From NCBI GenBank assembly GCA_046715235.1, contig JBKJZO010000040.1:1-58852 (forward strand): a stretch of DNA of 58,852 nucleotides, read 5' to 3'. The notes beneath the pieces were generated by a model. It ran no database searches, was not told where the DNA came from, and saw nothing but the letters and a program-made list of their open reading frames with translations. This document shows, piece after piece, positions 40,045-48,623 of the stretch. Made by a program: the position numbers and the translations under genes. Source of the stretch: JBKJZO01 sp046715235 (GTDB lineage: Bacteria > Actinomycetota > Actinomycetes > BP-191). Position 1 is the first letter of the stretch. Each line of letters starts with the position of its first letter.

Positions 40045-42233
40045 TCGGCGTCGGGCCCGCCGACGTGGGTCAGCGGAGCCAACGCGGGATCGTCCTCGGG
40101 GAAAGGCGCGTCGGGAGTGTCAGCTGAGTCGGCGGCGCTGCCTCCGCGGCGGCGCCGGAACACGAAGCGCACGACCACGGCGATCACCAGGAGCACGAAC
40201 GCCGTGATCGTCACGGCGAGGGCGACCGTGCCGTACGCCGTCGTACTGACGACTGTCGTCTTGGGGGGTCCGACGCTGTCGTTCTCAGGGGTCAGCAGCG
40301 CGACCTCCACCGGGAACTTGCCGATGGTCCTGGCCTGGAAGCGCACGGACAGCTGCGCACCGGTCGGTGGCACCGTTTGATCAGGGACCTGGGCGAACGT
40401 TAGGCCGGGCCGTTGCGAGCGCATCGTCAACCGGACCCGGACCGGTGTGCGCAGCTCGTTGACGATGGTGATCGGCACGGGACCGCGCGTGCTCGTCAGC
40501 CGGACCTTGTTGAGCTGGACGCGGATCTTGCTCCGGTAGCTGCTCTCGAACTCGCGCTCGACGGCGGCCCGCAGCGCGACAGCACCGCGAACGTTGGTGC
40601 GCCAGTGCGCCGAAAGCGCCCGTGCGAGCGCCTCCTCGCGCCAGGTGTTGATCTGCGACTTGATCGCCGCTCCCGCGGCCCGCTGCTCGGTAGCCTCCGC
40701 GACCGCCGCCACGTCCGATGCCGGGGGCTCTTCGGGTGCGACCAGGATCGTGCCGAAGGAGAGCAGAGCCGCTCGCTGCCGGGTCACGTCACGCAGCAGC
40801 TGGCTGGGCAGTTCGGCGCGGCGCGCCCCCTCCGGGTAGTGCGGCGTCGTCGCTCTGCCCGTGCCGCGACCTGGTTCCCGAAGTGTCTGGCTGACGGTGG
40901 TGGCGCCGAGCCACGGCGTCGTCGCCGGGAGGGCCAGCATCTGCGCGCTGCTCTCGATCGCTACCGGCAGCCACAGCCGGGGCAGTGGCAGTACGACGTC
41001 GCGAACCTCGCCCGGCCGCTCCTGCTGCGTCACGGCGGTCTCGGCGAGCAGTCGCTGCCGTGTCGTCACAGCGCTCAGCGGCGAGGCAGCCACGATCACT
41101 TGTCGCAACGGCGAATCCGCGACCAGAGCGGTCATCTTCCGCGCGGTGGTGTCCAGGTCGTACGCCGCCGTCTGGGTGTACTCACTCGTTCCGGTCAACG
41201 GCAGGGTCTGGTCGTCGAGGATCACCGCGTCGATCGCGTTGTCGGCCAGGACGCTGACCGACGCGGTGTCCACCGCGCCGTCAACCGGCCAGGTGACACT
41301 GGTCCGAGCGCTGACGCCCAGAACCTCGCGGATGGCCTCCCGGCTCTGCCGCAATGCGACGGTGACATCGCCGTTCAGCCCGGCTCGGACGAGTGCAACG
41401 AGGTCGGCGTCGGCGTACGGCAGCGCGATCACCTCGGACCGGCGGCTCAACTCGCGGAGCCTTGCGAGCCACTGCGCCGCCGCCACGGCGCCCGGCTCAC
41501 GCTCGGTGAGCGCAGCGACGGACTCCACGAGTTGCCCGTCGATCGCCAGCGTCACCTGCAGGGTCGACCCGCTGAGGACCGCGGCTCGCTCAAGGACAGC
41601 GAGTACGACGTCGAGCCGGCCTCCCGGCGCCACCGACTTCGACAGCTGGTCGCCCGGGTTCGCGCCGCCGGGGCTACGCGCGGGCACCTCAGTGAGGGGC
41701 ACGACCCAGCCAATGCGCAGTGTCGGCTCCGCAGGAGGCTCCGGGTCCGGCCACCAGATCAGGAACGAGTCGGCGCGGCCGATCGTGGTGCTGATCCTGG
41801 ACGTGACCTCGAAGCGCAAGGGATAGATCGCGGGAGCCGCGGTGCGCGGAAGGTCTAGCTCGGCCATCGGGATGTCGAGCGCTACGTACTCGGACGCCCC
41901 CGCGGGCAGCTCGCGGACGACGTCCTCGGTTTTGCGCCAGAACGTCTCCCCGGCCGGCGGCGTCTCGGCGGCCTGCGCCACCCCGGATCGCGTCGAAATC
42001 CGATCACCCCGGCGCAGCCTCCACCGCACGAACTCGACGGTCTCGCTGCTGTCATTGGTGATCGTCGCGCGCAGGTGCAACACGCTGTCGGGCTGGCGGC
42101 CCACAACGGCGTCCAGCCCGGTCAGCTCGACCCGGACGCGAGGCGGGGTGGCGGTCTGCGCGGCCGCGGGCGCGGCCGGCATTGCGGCCGACGCGGCAAC
42201 CAGAAGCGCCCCTACGGCGGCTCCCAACCTCAT
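40041..42233 (-). CDS. DUF6049 family secreted membrane protein
   Basis: 730 residues. A Sec signal peptide (about 1-25, AAPAAAQ cleavage region) leads to a large extracytoplasmic portion with beta-sandwich stretches, and a TM helix near the C-terminus (about 672-697, AYGTVALAVTITAFVLLVIAVVV) with a basic cytoplasmic tail. This is the conserved actinobacterial gene between the Nudix gene and murJ (M. tuberculosis Rv3909). Function is unknown; the location points to envelope or lipid II processing. It overlaps both neighbours by four bases. Confidence 0.88.
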   Translation of the reverse strand: MRLGAAVGALLVAASAAMPAAPAAAQTATPPRVRVELTGLDAVVGRQPDSVLHLRATITNDSSETVEFVRWRLRRGDRISTRSGVAQAAETPPAGETFWRKTEDVVRELPAGASEYVALDIPMAELDLPRTAAPAIYPLRFEVTSRISTTIGRADSFLIWWPDPEPPAEPTLRIGWVVPLTEVPARSPGGANPGDQLSKSVAPGGRLDVVLAVLERAAVLSGSTLQVTLAIDGQLVESVAALTEREPGAVAAAQWLARLRELSRRSEVIALPYADADLVALVRAGLNGDVTVALRQSREAIREVLGVSARTSVTWPVDGAVDTASVSVLADNAIDAVILDDQTLPLTGTSEYTQTAAYDLDTTARKMTALVADSPLRQVIVAASPLSAVTTRQRLLAETAVTQQERPGEVRDVVLPLPRLWLPVAIESSAQMLALPATTPWLGATTVSQTLREPGRGTGRATTPHYPEGARRAELPSQLLRDVTRQRAALLSFGTILVAPEEPPASDVAAVAEATEQRAAGAAIKSQINTWREEALARALSAHWRTNVRGAVALRAAVEREFESSYRSKIRVQLNKVRLTSTRGPVPITIVNELRTPVRVRLTMRSQRPGLTFAQVPDQTVPPTGAQLSVRFQARTIGKFPVEVALLTPENDSVGPPKTTVVSTTAYGTVALAVTITAFVLLVIAVVVRFVFRRRRGGSAADSADTPDAPFPEDDPALAPLTHVGGPDAE

Positions 42234-42703
42234 CGCGACTCGAGCAGCAGTTCGGGGATCTTTTCCACGAGCGCTTTCTCGTCGGGGTAGAACAGCCGAT
42301 CCGGGATTTCGGCCAGCGGCACCCAGGCGACCTCGTGCACCTCCACGTCGGCGTCGCTGAGTTCGCCCCCCGTGGCGAGCAGCACAAAGTGGTGAACCGT
42401 CTTGTGGATTCGCGCCCCTTCCGCGACGAACCAGAAGTCGATCGTGCCCAGGGGCGCGATGACCGAGCCGCTGATTCCGGTTTCCTCGGCAACCTCCCGG
42501 GCGGCCGCCTCCTCCGTCGTCTCACCGGGCTCGACGTGACCCTTGGGCAACGACCACAGGACGCGCCCGCGGCGGTCGAGACGTCCGATTAATGCACCGT
42601 TGGCCTCATGCGCACGCCGGTCGAGCACGAGTCCCCCAGCCGACGTCTCCTCAACCCGGCGCAGCGAGCGACGGGTGCGGGGTGGCGTGGAGTGTCGTAC
42701 CAC
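42230..42703 (-). CDS. Nudix hydrolase (MutT4-like)
   Basis: 157 residues. The Nudix box reads GHVEPGETTEEAAAREVAEETGI (quoted here in part; it covers about residues 56-78), with the required Glu pair in REVAEE. It hydrolyses a nucleoside diphosphate-X substrate; which one cannot be told. GTG 42703 begins VVRHSTPPRTRR. It is the first gene of the nudix-DUF6049-murJ run, in the position of M. tuberculosis MutT4 (Rv3908). Confidence 0.88.
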   Translation of the reverse strand: MVRHSTPPRTRRSLRRVEETSAGGLVLDRRAHEANGALIGRLDRRGRVLWSLPKGHVEPGETTEEAAAREVAEETGISGSVIAPLGTIDFWFVAEGARIHKTVHHFVLLATGGELSDADVEVHEVAWVPLAEIPDRLFYPDEKALVEKIPELLLESR

Positions 42704-42769
42704 CTGAGCGATCCTAGTGCGGTGTTCGCGCGCTGAAGCTTTTGCAGCAGTCGGACTAACGCGCTCTGG

Positions 42770-43327
42770 CTAGCGCGCCCGTGACGGCCGGAGCAGCGGC
42801 CGGACGTGGATCCTGCGCGCGGCCGCGTCGACGTCGAGCCGGACGCCTTCGCGGCTGGTCCCCCACTCCGTCAGGGCAGCGACGAGTGCGTTGGTGTGGA
42901 CCAGCAGGTCGCGGCTGCGGATCTTCAGGACGGTGCCAGAGTCGCCCGTCGGCGCGTACAGAACTTCGGAGGTTCCGAGGGACGCGTCGACCACCAGCCG
43001 CACGTGCTCGGGGAGGCAGATCGGCGAGACGAGCGCGGCGGTGAAGTCGGTCACGGCATTGATGCGATGAACCGCGGCCGGCACTACGGCCGGCACACCG
43101 AGATTTCTGGCGAGCGCCCCGGACCGCAGTGTCACCCCCGCCGGCACGGCGAGCGCGTATAGGGTGCCGCCGGCGTCGTACAGGCGGACGGAGACACACC
43201 ACCAGCTCGGCAGAGAGAGCACATCGGGCATCTCGTCGGCGGTGTTGAGCGCCCGCGGTGAACGGACGATCTCGTGCGGGATGCCAGCACTGAGGAGCTC
43301 ACGATGGACGTCGAGTGGGCCCTTCAT
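42770..43327 (-). CDS. YbaK/ProX-type aminoacyl-tRNA deacylase domain protein
   Basis: 185 residues. The YbaK fold is visible: MKGPLDVHRELLSAGIPHEI at the start, ARALAVPAGVTL-type beta strands and a core with LGVPAVVPAAVHRINAVTDF and ALVSPICLPEHVRLVVDASL. The family hydrolyses mischarged aminoacyl-tRNA. The general deacylase Lys is not obvious, so activity is uncertain. ATG 43327 has GGGAG 5 bases upstream. It is separate from the nudix operon (66-base gap). Confidence 0.75.
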   Translation of the reverse strand: MKGPLDVHRELLSAGIPHEIVRSPRALNTADEMPDVLSLPSWWCVSVRLYDAGGTLYALAVPAGVTLRSGALARNLGVPAVVPAAVHRINAVTDFTAALVSPICLPEHVRLVVDASLGTSEVLYAPTGDSGTVLKIRSRDLLVHTNALVAALTEWGTSREGVRLDVDAAARRIHVRPLLRPSRAR

Positions 43328-43517
43328 CGACGCTCCCTCGGATTGGACGCACAAATGAGCGATCCCGGGAATACCGGACAAGGTACGCCCATCGTTACGA
43401 GCGGAAAAGAGACAAAAATCCCAAACTGCAAGATACATCTGGGATCAGATCACGAGACACATGCTTGCGGCAAGTAGGCAAGCGATCACTGTGGGCCACC
43501 AGGCGCGCTCGTATGTG

Positions 43518-43533
43518 ACCGAAACGGTTCGGT
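43518..43533. repeat. Inverted repeat before the CCA-transferase gene
   Basis: ACCGAA (43518-43523) and TTCGGT (43528-43533) flank ACGG. It lies 32 bases before GTG 43566. In the same 43328-43565 gap ATCCCA and TGGGAT form another wide repeat near 43417-43445. No gene is seen in the gap. A promoter/operator role is inferred. Confidence 0.35.
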
Positions 43534-43565
43534 GCAGACCGCTGCGAGCCGTACCCTTCTCGGCT

Positions 43566-44993
43566 GTGCCCACCCTGACGAATGCCCAGCGAGAGGCCGT
43601 TACCGCCCTCATGCGCATCGCGCCGGTGGCCGACGAGCTTGGTGCCCGGTTCGCCGCGGCCGGACACGAGCTGCATTTGGTTGGCGGACCTGTTCGCGAC
43701 GCCATGCTGGGCCGGCTGGGCGACGACCTCGACTTCGCGACCGACGCCCACCCCAACGTCGTGCTGGCCCTGATCGAAGGATGGGCCGACACGGTCTGGA
43801 CGATGGGCATCGCCTACGGGACAGTCGGCCTCGCCAAGGGTGGCCTGCGCCTGGAGATAACGACCTACCGCGCCGACTCGTACGACCCCTCCTCCCGCAA
43901 GCCTGACGTGATGTACGGCGAGACGCTCGAAGGAGATCTCGCGCGCCGCGACTTCACTGTCAACGCGATGGCAGTCTCGCTTCCCGGACACGTGTTCACT
44001 GATCCGTTCCGGGGGTTGGCCGACCTGGCCGCCCGGCGCCTGCGTACGCCGGGTCGGCCAGAGGATTCATTCGGGGACGATCCGTTGCGGATGATGCGCG
44101 CCGCACGGTTCGCGGCCAGCCTTCGATTCACGCCCGTGCCGGAGGTCACGGCCGCGATCACCGCGATGGCGGATCGGATCGCGATCGTGTCCGCAGAGCG
44201 GGTGCGCGACGAGCTGTCGAAGCTGCTTCTCGCCGACGATCCGGTGCCCGGTCTGGAGATTCTGGTCGAGACCGGGATAGCGCAGCTGGTCTTGCCGGAG
44301 CTGCCGCGGATGCGGCTGGAGATCGACCCGATCCACCAGCACAAGGACGTCTACCGGCACAGCCTCGCCGTACTCACGCGCGCGATCTCCCTCGAGAACA
44401 GTGGCGCTGACCTCACCCTGCGGATGGCCGCGCTGCTGCACGACATCGGCAAGCCGAAGACCCGGGCGATCGGGCCGGCGGGCGTGAGTTTTCACCATCA
44501 CGAGGTCGTCGGCGCGGCGATGGCCAAGGCGCGGCTGCGGGCGCTGCGCTACCCGAAGACGTTCATCGAGGACGTCACGCGCCTGATCGAGCTGCACCTG
44601 CGCTTCCACGGCTACGGCCTGGGCGAGTGGACCGACTCTGCCGTCCGCCGTTACGTCCGGGACGCCGGCCCGCTCCTCGACCGCCTCAACATCCTGGTGC
44701 GGTCCGACTGCACCACGCGCAACCGCCGTAAGGCAGCGGAGCTGGCGGCGGCGTACGACGGGCTCGAGGCGCGGATCGCCCGCCTGGCCGAGGAGGAGGA
44801 GTTGGCCAAGGTCAGGCCCGACCTCGACGGCCGCGACATCATGGAGATCCTCGGCGTCAAGCCGGGCCCGATCGTCGGCCGGGCCCGCGAGTACCTGCTC
44901 GAACTGCGACTCGACCAGGGCCCGCTGGAGCGCGAGGAAGCAGTGCGCCTGTTGCTCAGCTGGGCACGAGAGCAGGGGCTCGCATCGCCGTGA
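43566..44993 (+). CDS. cca: CCA tRNA nucleotidyltransferase
   Basis: 475 residues. It adds the 3'-terminal CCA to tRNAs, needed here because the two tRNA genes do not encode it. The class II polymerase head has LVGGPVRDAMLGRLGDDLDFAT (partly quoted; about 46-66). The RRDFTVNAMA motif and the HD domain LLHDIGKPKTR follow. GTG 43566 is chosen from the N-terminus of relatives; ATG 43461 is in frame and cannot be excluded. The end overlaps the convergent MFS gene by 38 bases. Confidence 0.9.
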   Translation: MPTLTNAQREAVTALMRIAPVADELGARFAAAGHELHLVGGPVRDAMLGRLGDDLDFATDAHPNVVLALIEGWADTVWTMGIAYGTVGLAKGGLRLEITTYRADSYDPSSRKPDVMYGETLEGDLARRDFTVNAMAVSLPGHVFTDPFRGLADLAARRLRTPGRPEDSFGDDPLRMMRAARFAASLRFTPVPEVTAAITAMADRIAIVSAERVRDELSKLLLADDPVPGLEILVETGIAQLVLPELPRMRLEIDPIHQHKDVYRHSLAVLTRAISLENSGADLTLRMAALLHDIGKPKTRAIGPAGVSFHHHEVVGAAMAKARLRALRYPKTFIEDVTRLIELHLRFHGYGLGEWTDSAVRRYVRDAGPLLDRLNILVRSDCTTRNRRKAAELAAAYDGLEARIARLAEEEELAKVRPDLDGRDIMEILGVKPGPIVGRAREYLLELRLDQGPLEREEAVRLLLSWAREQGLASP

Positions 44994-46272
44994 TGCGCTG
45001 TCGCGCGCGGTTGTAGACCACCGCCGTGACCAGGTAACCCGCCGTGATCAGAGCGAGTACGGCGTACGACTTCCCGTTGGGCGGGAGCAGCAGTGCCGAC
45101 AGTCCCGCGGCTGAGACGAACGCGACGTTGAAGACGATGTCGTAGAACGCGAAGACCCGCCCGCGGTACTCGTCGTCGACGCTCTCCTGCACGATCGTGT
45201 CGACGCAGATCTTCGAGCCCTGCGCGGCGAAGCCGAGCAGGAATGCCGCGACCAGGAACGACTCCTGCTGGTAGGTCATCGCGAGCGTCGCCTCGACCAG
45301 CGCCGCGAGCGCAAAGCACACAACGATCCAGCGGGACTTGCCGATCCGCCGAGTTCCGCTCGGTGTCGCCGCTGCCGCGACCAGCGCGCCGACCGACGAC
45401 GCCGCGAAGATCTGGCCTAGCCCGGCGAGGTCGGTCCTGATCAGTCCGTGATCGGTGAACCCGGTGTAGTTGCGGTAGAGCAGCAGCGTCGCGATCGTCG
45501 AGATGCCGAAGAAGAACCGGTGGGCGCCGATCGCTGCCAGCGCGGCACCTGCCTGCCTTCGCAACCACACGTGCTTCGCGCCGTCGACGATGCCGTGCCC
45601 CACTTCACCCAGGGCTTCGCGCCAATGCGCGTGGTGTACGTCGACGTCGGGACCGAGCAGCCGTGACGGCAGCCGGGTCGCGCTGGCGGCCGAGAGCGCG
45701 TATCCGATTGCCGCAGTGAGCGCGACGACCGCGACGCCCGCATCGTCTGCACCGGCCAGCCGCCGTATCAACAGTCCGGCGCCGCCGCCGATCACGGTCG
45801 CAACAGAGCCGAGCGTCGTCGTCAGCGAGTTGCCTGTCACGAGCAAGGCGTCTTCGACCACGTGCGGCAACGATGCCGACAGCGCCGACAGGAAGAACCG
45901 GTTGACCCCGGTGACCGACAGTGCAGCGGCGTAGAACGCCGGGCCCTCGACGCCGCCGGCCACGAGTGCGGCGACCAAGCCGATCAGAACCACGCGCACG
46001 AGATTGGAGATGACCAGAATGCGCTGCCGGCGCCAACGGTCGATGAACACCCCGGCAAACGGTCCGGCGACGCTGTAGGGAAGCAGCAGCGTGGCGAAGC
46101 CGGCTGCGATCTGTGCGGCACTCGTCCGGCGTTCGGGCGAGAAGATGACGAAGCTGGCCAGTGCTATCTGGAAGATTCCGTCACCCGCCTGGGCAAGCAC
46201 CCTGGTGGCCAGCAGCTGCCGGAACCGCCGGGCGCGCGCCAGCGTCAAGACGCCGGCGGGCAGGTGAATCAC
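44956..46272 (-). CDS. Major facilitator superfamily transporter
   Basis: 438 residues with about 12 TM helices in two halves. The FARFGFAT-like first half and the VFIDRWRRQRILVISNLVRV loop motif (typical of MFS DHA-type) are visible, as is DEYRGRVFAFYDIVFNVAFV. The substrate is not evident. ATG 46272 begins MIHLPAGVLTLARARRFRQL. It lies downstream of ino1 and its terminator, and converges on the CCA-transferase gene. Confidence 0.85.
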   Translation of the reverse strand: MIHLPAGVLTLARARRFRQLLATRVLAQAGDGIFQIALASFVIFSPERRTSAAQIAAGFATLLLPYSVAGPFAGVFIDRWRRQRILVISNLVRVVLIGLVAALVAGGVEGPAFYAAALSVTGVNRFFLSALSASLPHVVEDALLVTGNSLTTTLGSVATVIGGGAGLLIRRLAGADDAGVAVVALTAAIGYALSAASATRLPSRLLGPDVDVHHAHWREALGEVGHGIVDGAKHVWLRRQAGAALAAIGAHRFFFGISTIATLLLYRNYTGFTDHGLIRTDLAGLGQIFAASSVGALVAAAATPSGTRRIGKSRWIVVCFALAALVEATLAMTYQQESFLVAAFLLGFAAQGSKICVDTIVQESVDDEYRGRVFAFYDIVFNVAFVSAAGLSALLLPPNGKSYAVLALITAGYLVTAVVYNRARQRITAMRAPALVPS

Positions 46273-46298
46273 GACGTCAGAGTAAGGCGGAATCGAAG

Positions 46299-46329
46299 AG
46301 GGCCGCGTCCGGCGTACCGGAGCGGCCCT
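46299..46329 (-). terminator. Strong hairpin after ino1
   Basis: AGGGCCGC (46299-46306) and GCGGCCCT (46322-46329) pair over an inner TCCGG/CCGGA stem and CGTA loop. It lies 17 bases downstream of the ino1 stop and before the MFS start. The U-run is weak (TCTTCG on the ino1 strand). Confidence 0.7.
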
Positions 46330-46345
46330 TTCGTCAGCGGGATCG

Positions 46346-47425
46346 TCAGGCGACGGGGTCGCCGGCGATGAACTCCTCGGTGAGGCGACGGCATTCGTCG
46401 TCCCGGTACTGCTCCGGCGGGCTCTTCATGAAGTACGACGATGGGCCGAGCAGCGGGCCACCGATACCGCGGTCCTTGGCAATCTTGGCGCAGCGCACCG
46501 CGTCGATGACGACACCGGCCGAGTTGGGACTGTCCCAGACCTCGAGCTTGTACTCGAGGTTGAGCGGCACGTCACCGAAGGCGCGGCCTTCGAGACGGAC
46601 GTAGGCCCACTTGCGGTCGTCGAGCCACGAGACGTAGTCGGACGGACCGATGTGCACGTTGCCCTTGCCGAGGTCATGGTTGAGCTGCGACGTCACGGCC
46701 TGGGTCTTGCTGATCTTCTTGGACTCCAGCCGCTCGCGCTCGAGCATGTTCATGAAGTCCATGTTGCCGCCGACGTTGAGCTGCATCGTGCGGTCGAGCA
46801 CCACGCCGCGGTCCTCGAAGAGCTTCGCGAGAACCCGGTGGGTGATGGTCGCGCCGACCTGGCTCTTGATGTCGTCGCCGATGATCGGCACACCTGCGGC
46901 TTCGAACTTGGCCGCCCATTCCGGCGTACCGGCGATGAAGACCGGGAGGCAGTTGACGAAGCCGACGCCCGCGTCGATGGCGCACTGCGCATAGAAGCGC
47001 GCGGCGTCTTCCGAGCCGACCGGCAGGTAGCAGACGAGCACGTCGGCCTGCGACTCGCGCAGCGCGGCGACGACGTCGACCGGGGTCTCGTCGCTCTCGT
47101 CGATCATCTGCTGGTAGTACTTGCCGAGTCCGTCGAGCGTGTGACCGCGCAGCACCTCGACGCCGAGCGGGGGTACGTCAGCGAGCTTGATGGTGTTGTT
47201 CTCGCTGGCAAATATCGCCTCCGACAGGTCGTGCCCGACCTTCTTGCCGTCGACGTCGAACGCGGCGACGAACTCGATGTCGCTGACGTGGTAACCGCCG
47301 AGGTCGACGTGCATCAACCCCGGGACCCGTGCTCCCGCGTCGGCATCGCGGTAGTACTCGATGCCTTGCACGAGCGAAGCGGCGCAGTTGCCGACGCCGA
47401 CAATGGCGACTCTTACCGAGCCCAT
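46346..47425 (-). CDS. ino1: Myo-inositol-1-phosphate synthase
   Basis: 359 residues, the actinobacterial short type. It converts glucose 6-phosphate to inositol 1-phosphate with NAD+, feeding phosphatidylinositol, mannosides and mycothiol. The Rossmann motif is VAIVGVGNCAASLVQGIEYY (residues 6-25). The characteristic NTIKLADVPPLG, GDDIKSQVGATITHR, LNVGGNMDF and SKTQAV motifs follow. It is 13 bases downstream of a PadR gene in the same operon, so it is probably PadR-controlled. Confidence 0.97.
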   Translation of the reverse strand: MGSVRVAIVGVGNCAASLVQGIEYYRDADAGARVPGLMHVDLGGYHVSDIEFVAAFDVDGKKVGHDLSEAIFASENNTIKLADVPPLGVEVLRGHTLDGLGKYYQQMIDESDETPVDVVAALRESQADVLVCYLPVGSEDAARFYAQCAIDAGVGFVNCLPVFIAGTPEWAAKFEAAGVPIIGDDIKSQVGATITHRVLAKLFEDRGVVLDRTMQLNVGGNMDFMNMLERERLESKKISKTQAVTSQLNHDLGKGNVHIGPSDYVSWLDDRKWAYVRLEGRAFGDVPLNLEYKLEVWDSPNSAGVVIDAVRCAKIAKDRGIGGPLLGPSSYFMKSPPEQYRDDECRRLTEEFIAGDPVA

Positions 47426-47438
47426 GGGGTTGCTCCTT

Positions 47439-47996
47439 CTAGTTGGTGTCGTGCTGAGGGTTGTGAACGGGCCCAGCGCCGGTGCGCTCGCCTTGGATCA
47501 ACTCGTTGAGCCAGCGGACTTCCCGCTCGACCGACTCGAGTCCGTGCCGTTGCAGCTCGAGCGTGTAGTCGTCGACCTTCTCGCGCATGCGCACGAGGGT
47601 GGCGCGCAGGCCTTCTTGCTTCTCCTCGAGCCGGGTGCGCCTGCCCTCGAGGATGCGCAGGCGGGTCGTGGAGTCGGTTCTCGCGAAGAACGCGAAATGC
47701 ACGCCGAACGCGTCGTCCTCCCACGTGGAGGGCCCCGCCTCGGTGAGCAGCTCCTGGAAGCGCTCTTTGCCGTCAGCGGTCAGCGTGTAGACGACCTTGC
47801 TGCGCCGCCCTGCCATAGCTGAGCTGCCCTGCACCTCTTTGGTGATCCAGCCAGCGGCTTCCATCTTGGCCAGGCAGGGGTAGAGAGAGCCGTACGAGAA
47901 CGCCCGGAAGCGGCCAAGAACGGAGTCGAGTCGCTTTTTGAGCTCGTAGCCGTGCAGCGGCGACTCGTGGAGCAGCCCGAGGATGGCAAACTCCAT
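47439..47996 (-). CDS. PadR-family regulator upstream of ino1
   Basis: 185 residues, the PadR type with a C-terminal coiled coil. The wHTH begins MEFAILGLLHESPLHGYELKKRLD, with the SYGSLYPCLAKMEAAGW recognition helix and the YTLTADGKERF wing. The second part (about 95-180) has long helices for dimerisation. ATG 47996 has GGGAG 8 bases upstream. It likely binds the palindrome at 48070-48090 and controls padR-ino1. Confidence 0.92.
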   Translation of the reverse strand: MEFAILGLLHESPLHGYELKKRLDSVLGRFRAFSYGSLYPCLAKMEAAGWITKEVQGSSAMAGRRSKVVYTLTADGKERFQELLTEAGPSTWEDDAFGVHFAFFARTDSTTRLRILEGRRTRLEEKQEGLRATLVRMREKVDDYTLELQRHGLESVEREVRWLNELIQGERTGAGPVHNPQHDTN

Positions 47997-48069
47997 CACG
48001 GCTACTCCCTCCGGCTGACTGTGTGTGACGGCCCGCGCGTGGCGGACTGTGCACACGATGCATCGGCGA

Positions 48070-48090
48070 GATGTATCGGGCCGATACATC
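48070..48090. promoter_or_regulatory. PadR operator
   Basis: GATGTATCGG and CCGATACATC are exact reverse complements with one central base. The core ATGTAT-N7-ATACAT matches the PadR/LmrR-type consensus ATGT-N8-ACAT. It lies 74 bases before padR and about 100 bases before the divergent DUF5318 gene, so it may control both. Confidence 0.8.
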
Positions 48091-48192
48091 GAACGATAGG
48101 CAGCCACCCGCCATTAGTCAACCGTGCCCCAGTTGGTTACCTGCCGGACGCATTGCGGTCGATGGCCGGAACCACGTCGTACCCTGGACGCT

Positions 48193-48612
48193 GTGCGAAC
48201 GCAGCGAGCGATCATCGACTACGCCCTGGCGAGACGGGCGACACTGGCCGATCTATTCGCCGGGCGCATCTCCACGCTGGATGTCTGCGACGCCCATCCC
48301 TACCTGCTGCGCGCCGCCAAGTACCACGGTGAAACGGGCACGGTCGACTGCCCGGTCTGCAAGCGCGAGCCGCTCACTCTGGTCAACTACGTCTACGGCG
48401 ACGAGCTCAAGGAAGCGACCGGTCAGGTACGTGGCACGGCCGAGCTGCCGAAGATGGCACTCGACTACGCCGAGTTGACCGTCTACGTCGTCGAGGTGTG
48501 CCGCACCTGCGGCTGGAACCACCTGACGACCAGCTACCAGATCGGCACCAACGGCCTTCGGGTGCGGCGCGTCAGGCGCGCGGAGAAGTCCGACCGCAGC
48601 GCGGAGCAGTAA
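48193..48612 (+). CDS. DUF5318 family zinc-ribbon protein
   Basis: 139 residues. N-terminus VRTQRAIIDYALARRATLAD, then two CxxC motifs: CPVCK and CRTCGW, a probable zinc site. The actinobacterial family has no known reaction. GTG 48193 is chosen from the conserved N-terminus; the ribosome site is weak. It ends 11 bases before the PBP gene, so they are probably an operon. Confidence 0.85.
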   Translation: MRTQRAIIDYALARRATLADLFAGRISTLDVCDAHPYLLRAAKYHGETGTVDCPVCKREPLTLVNYVYGDELKEATGQVRGTAELPKMALDYAELTVYVVEVCRTCGWNHLTTSYQIGTNGLRVRRVRRAEKSDRSAEQ

Positions 48613-48623
48613 TCTCGCCTCCC

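Noticed and set aside
40413..41858. 481-codon forward frame opposite the DUF6049 gene
   Set aside because: Antisense shadow; the reverse frame has a signal peptide and a C-terminal membrane helix.
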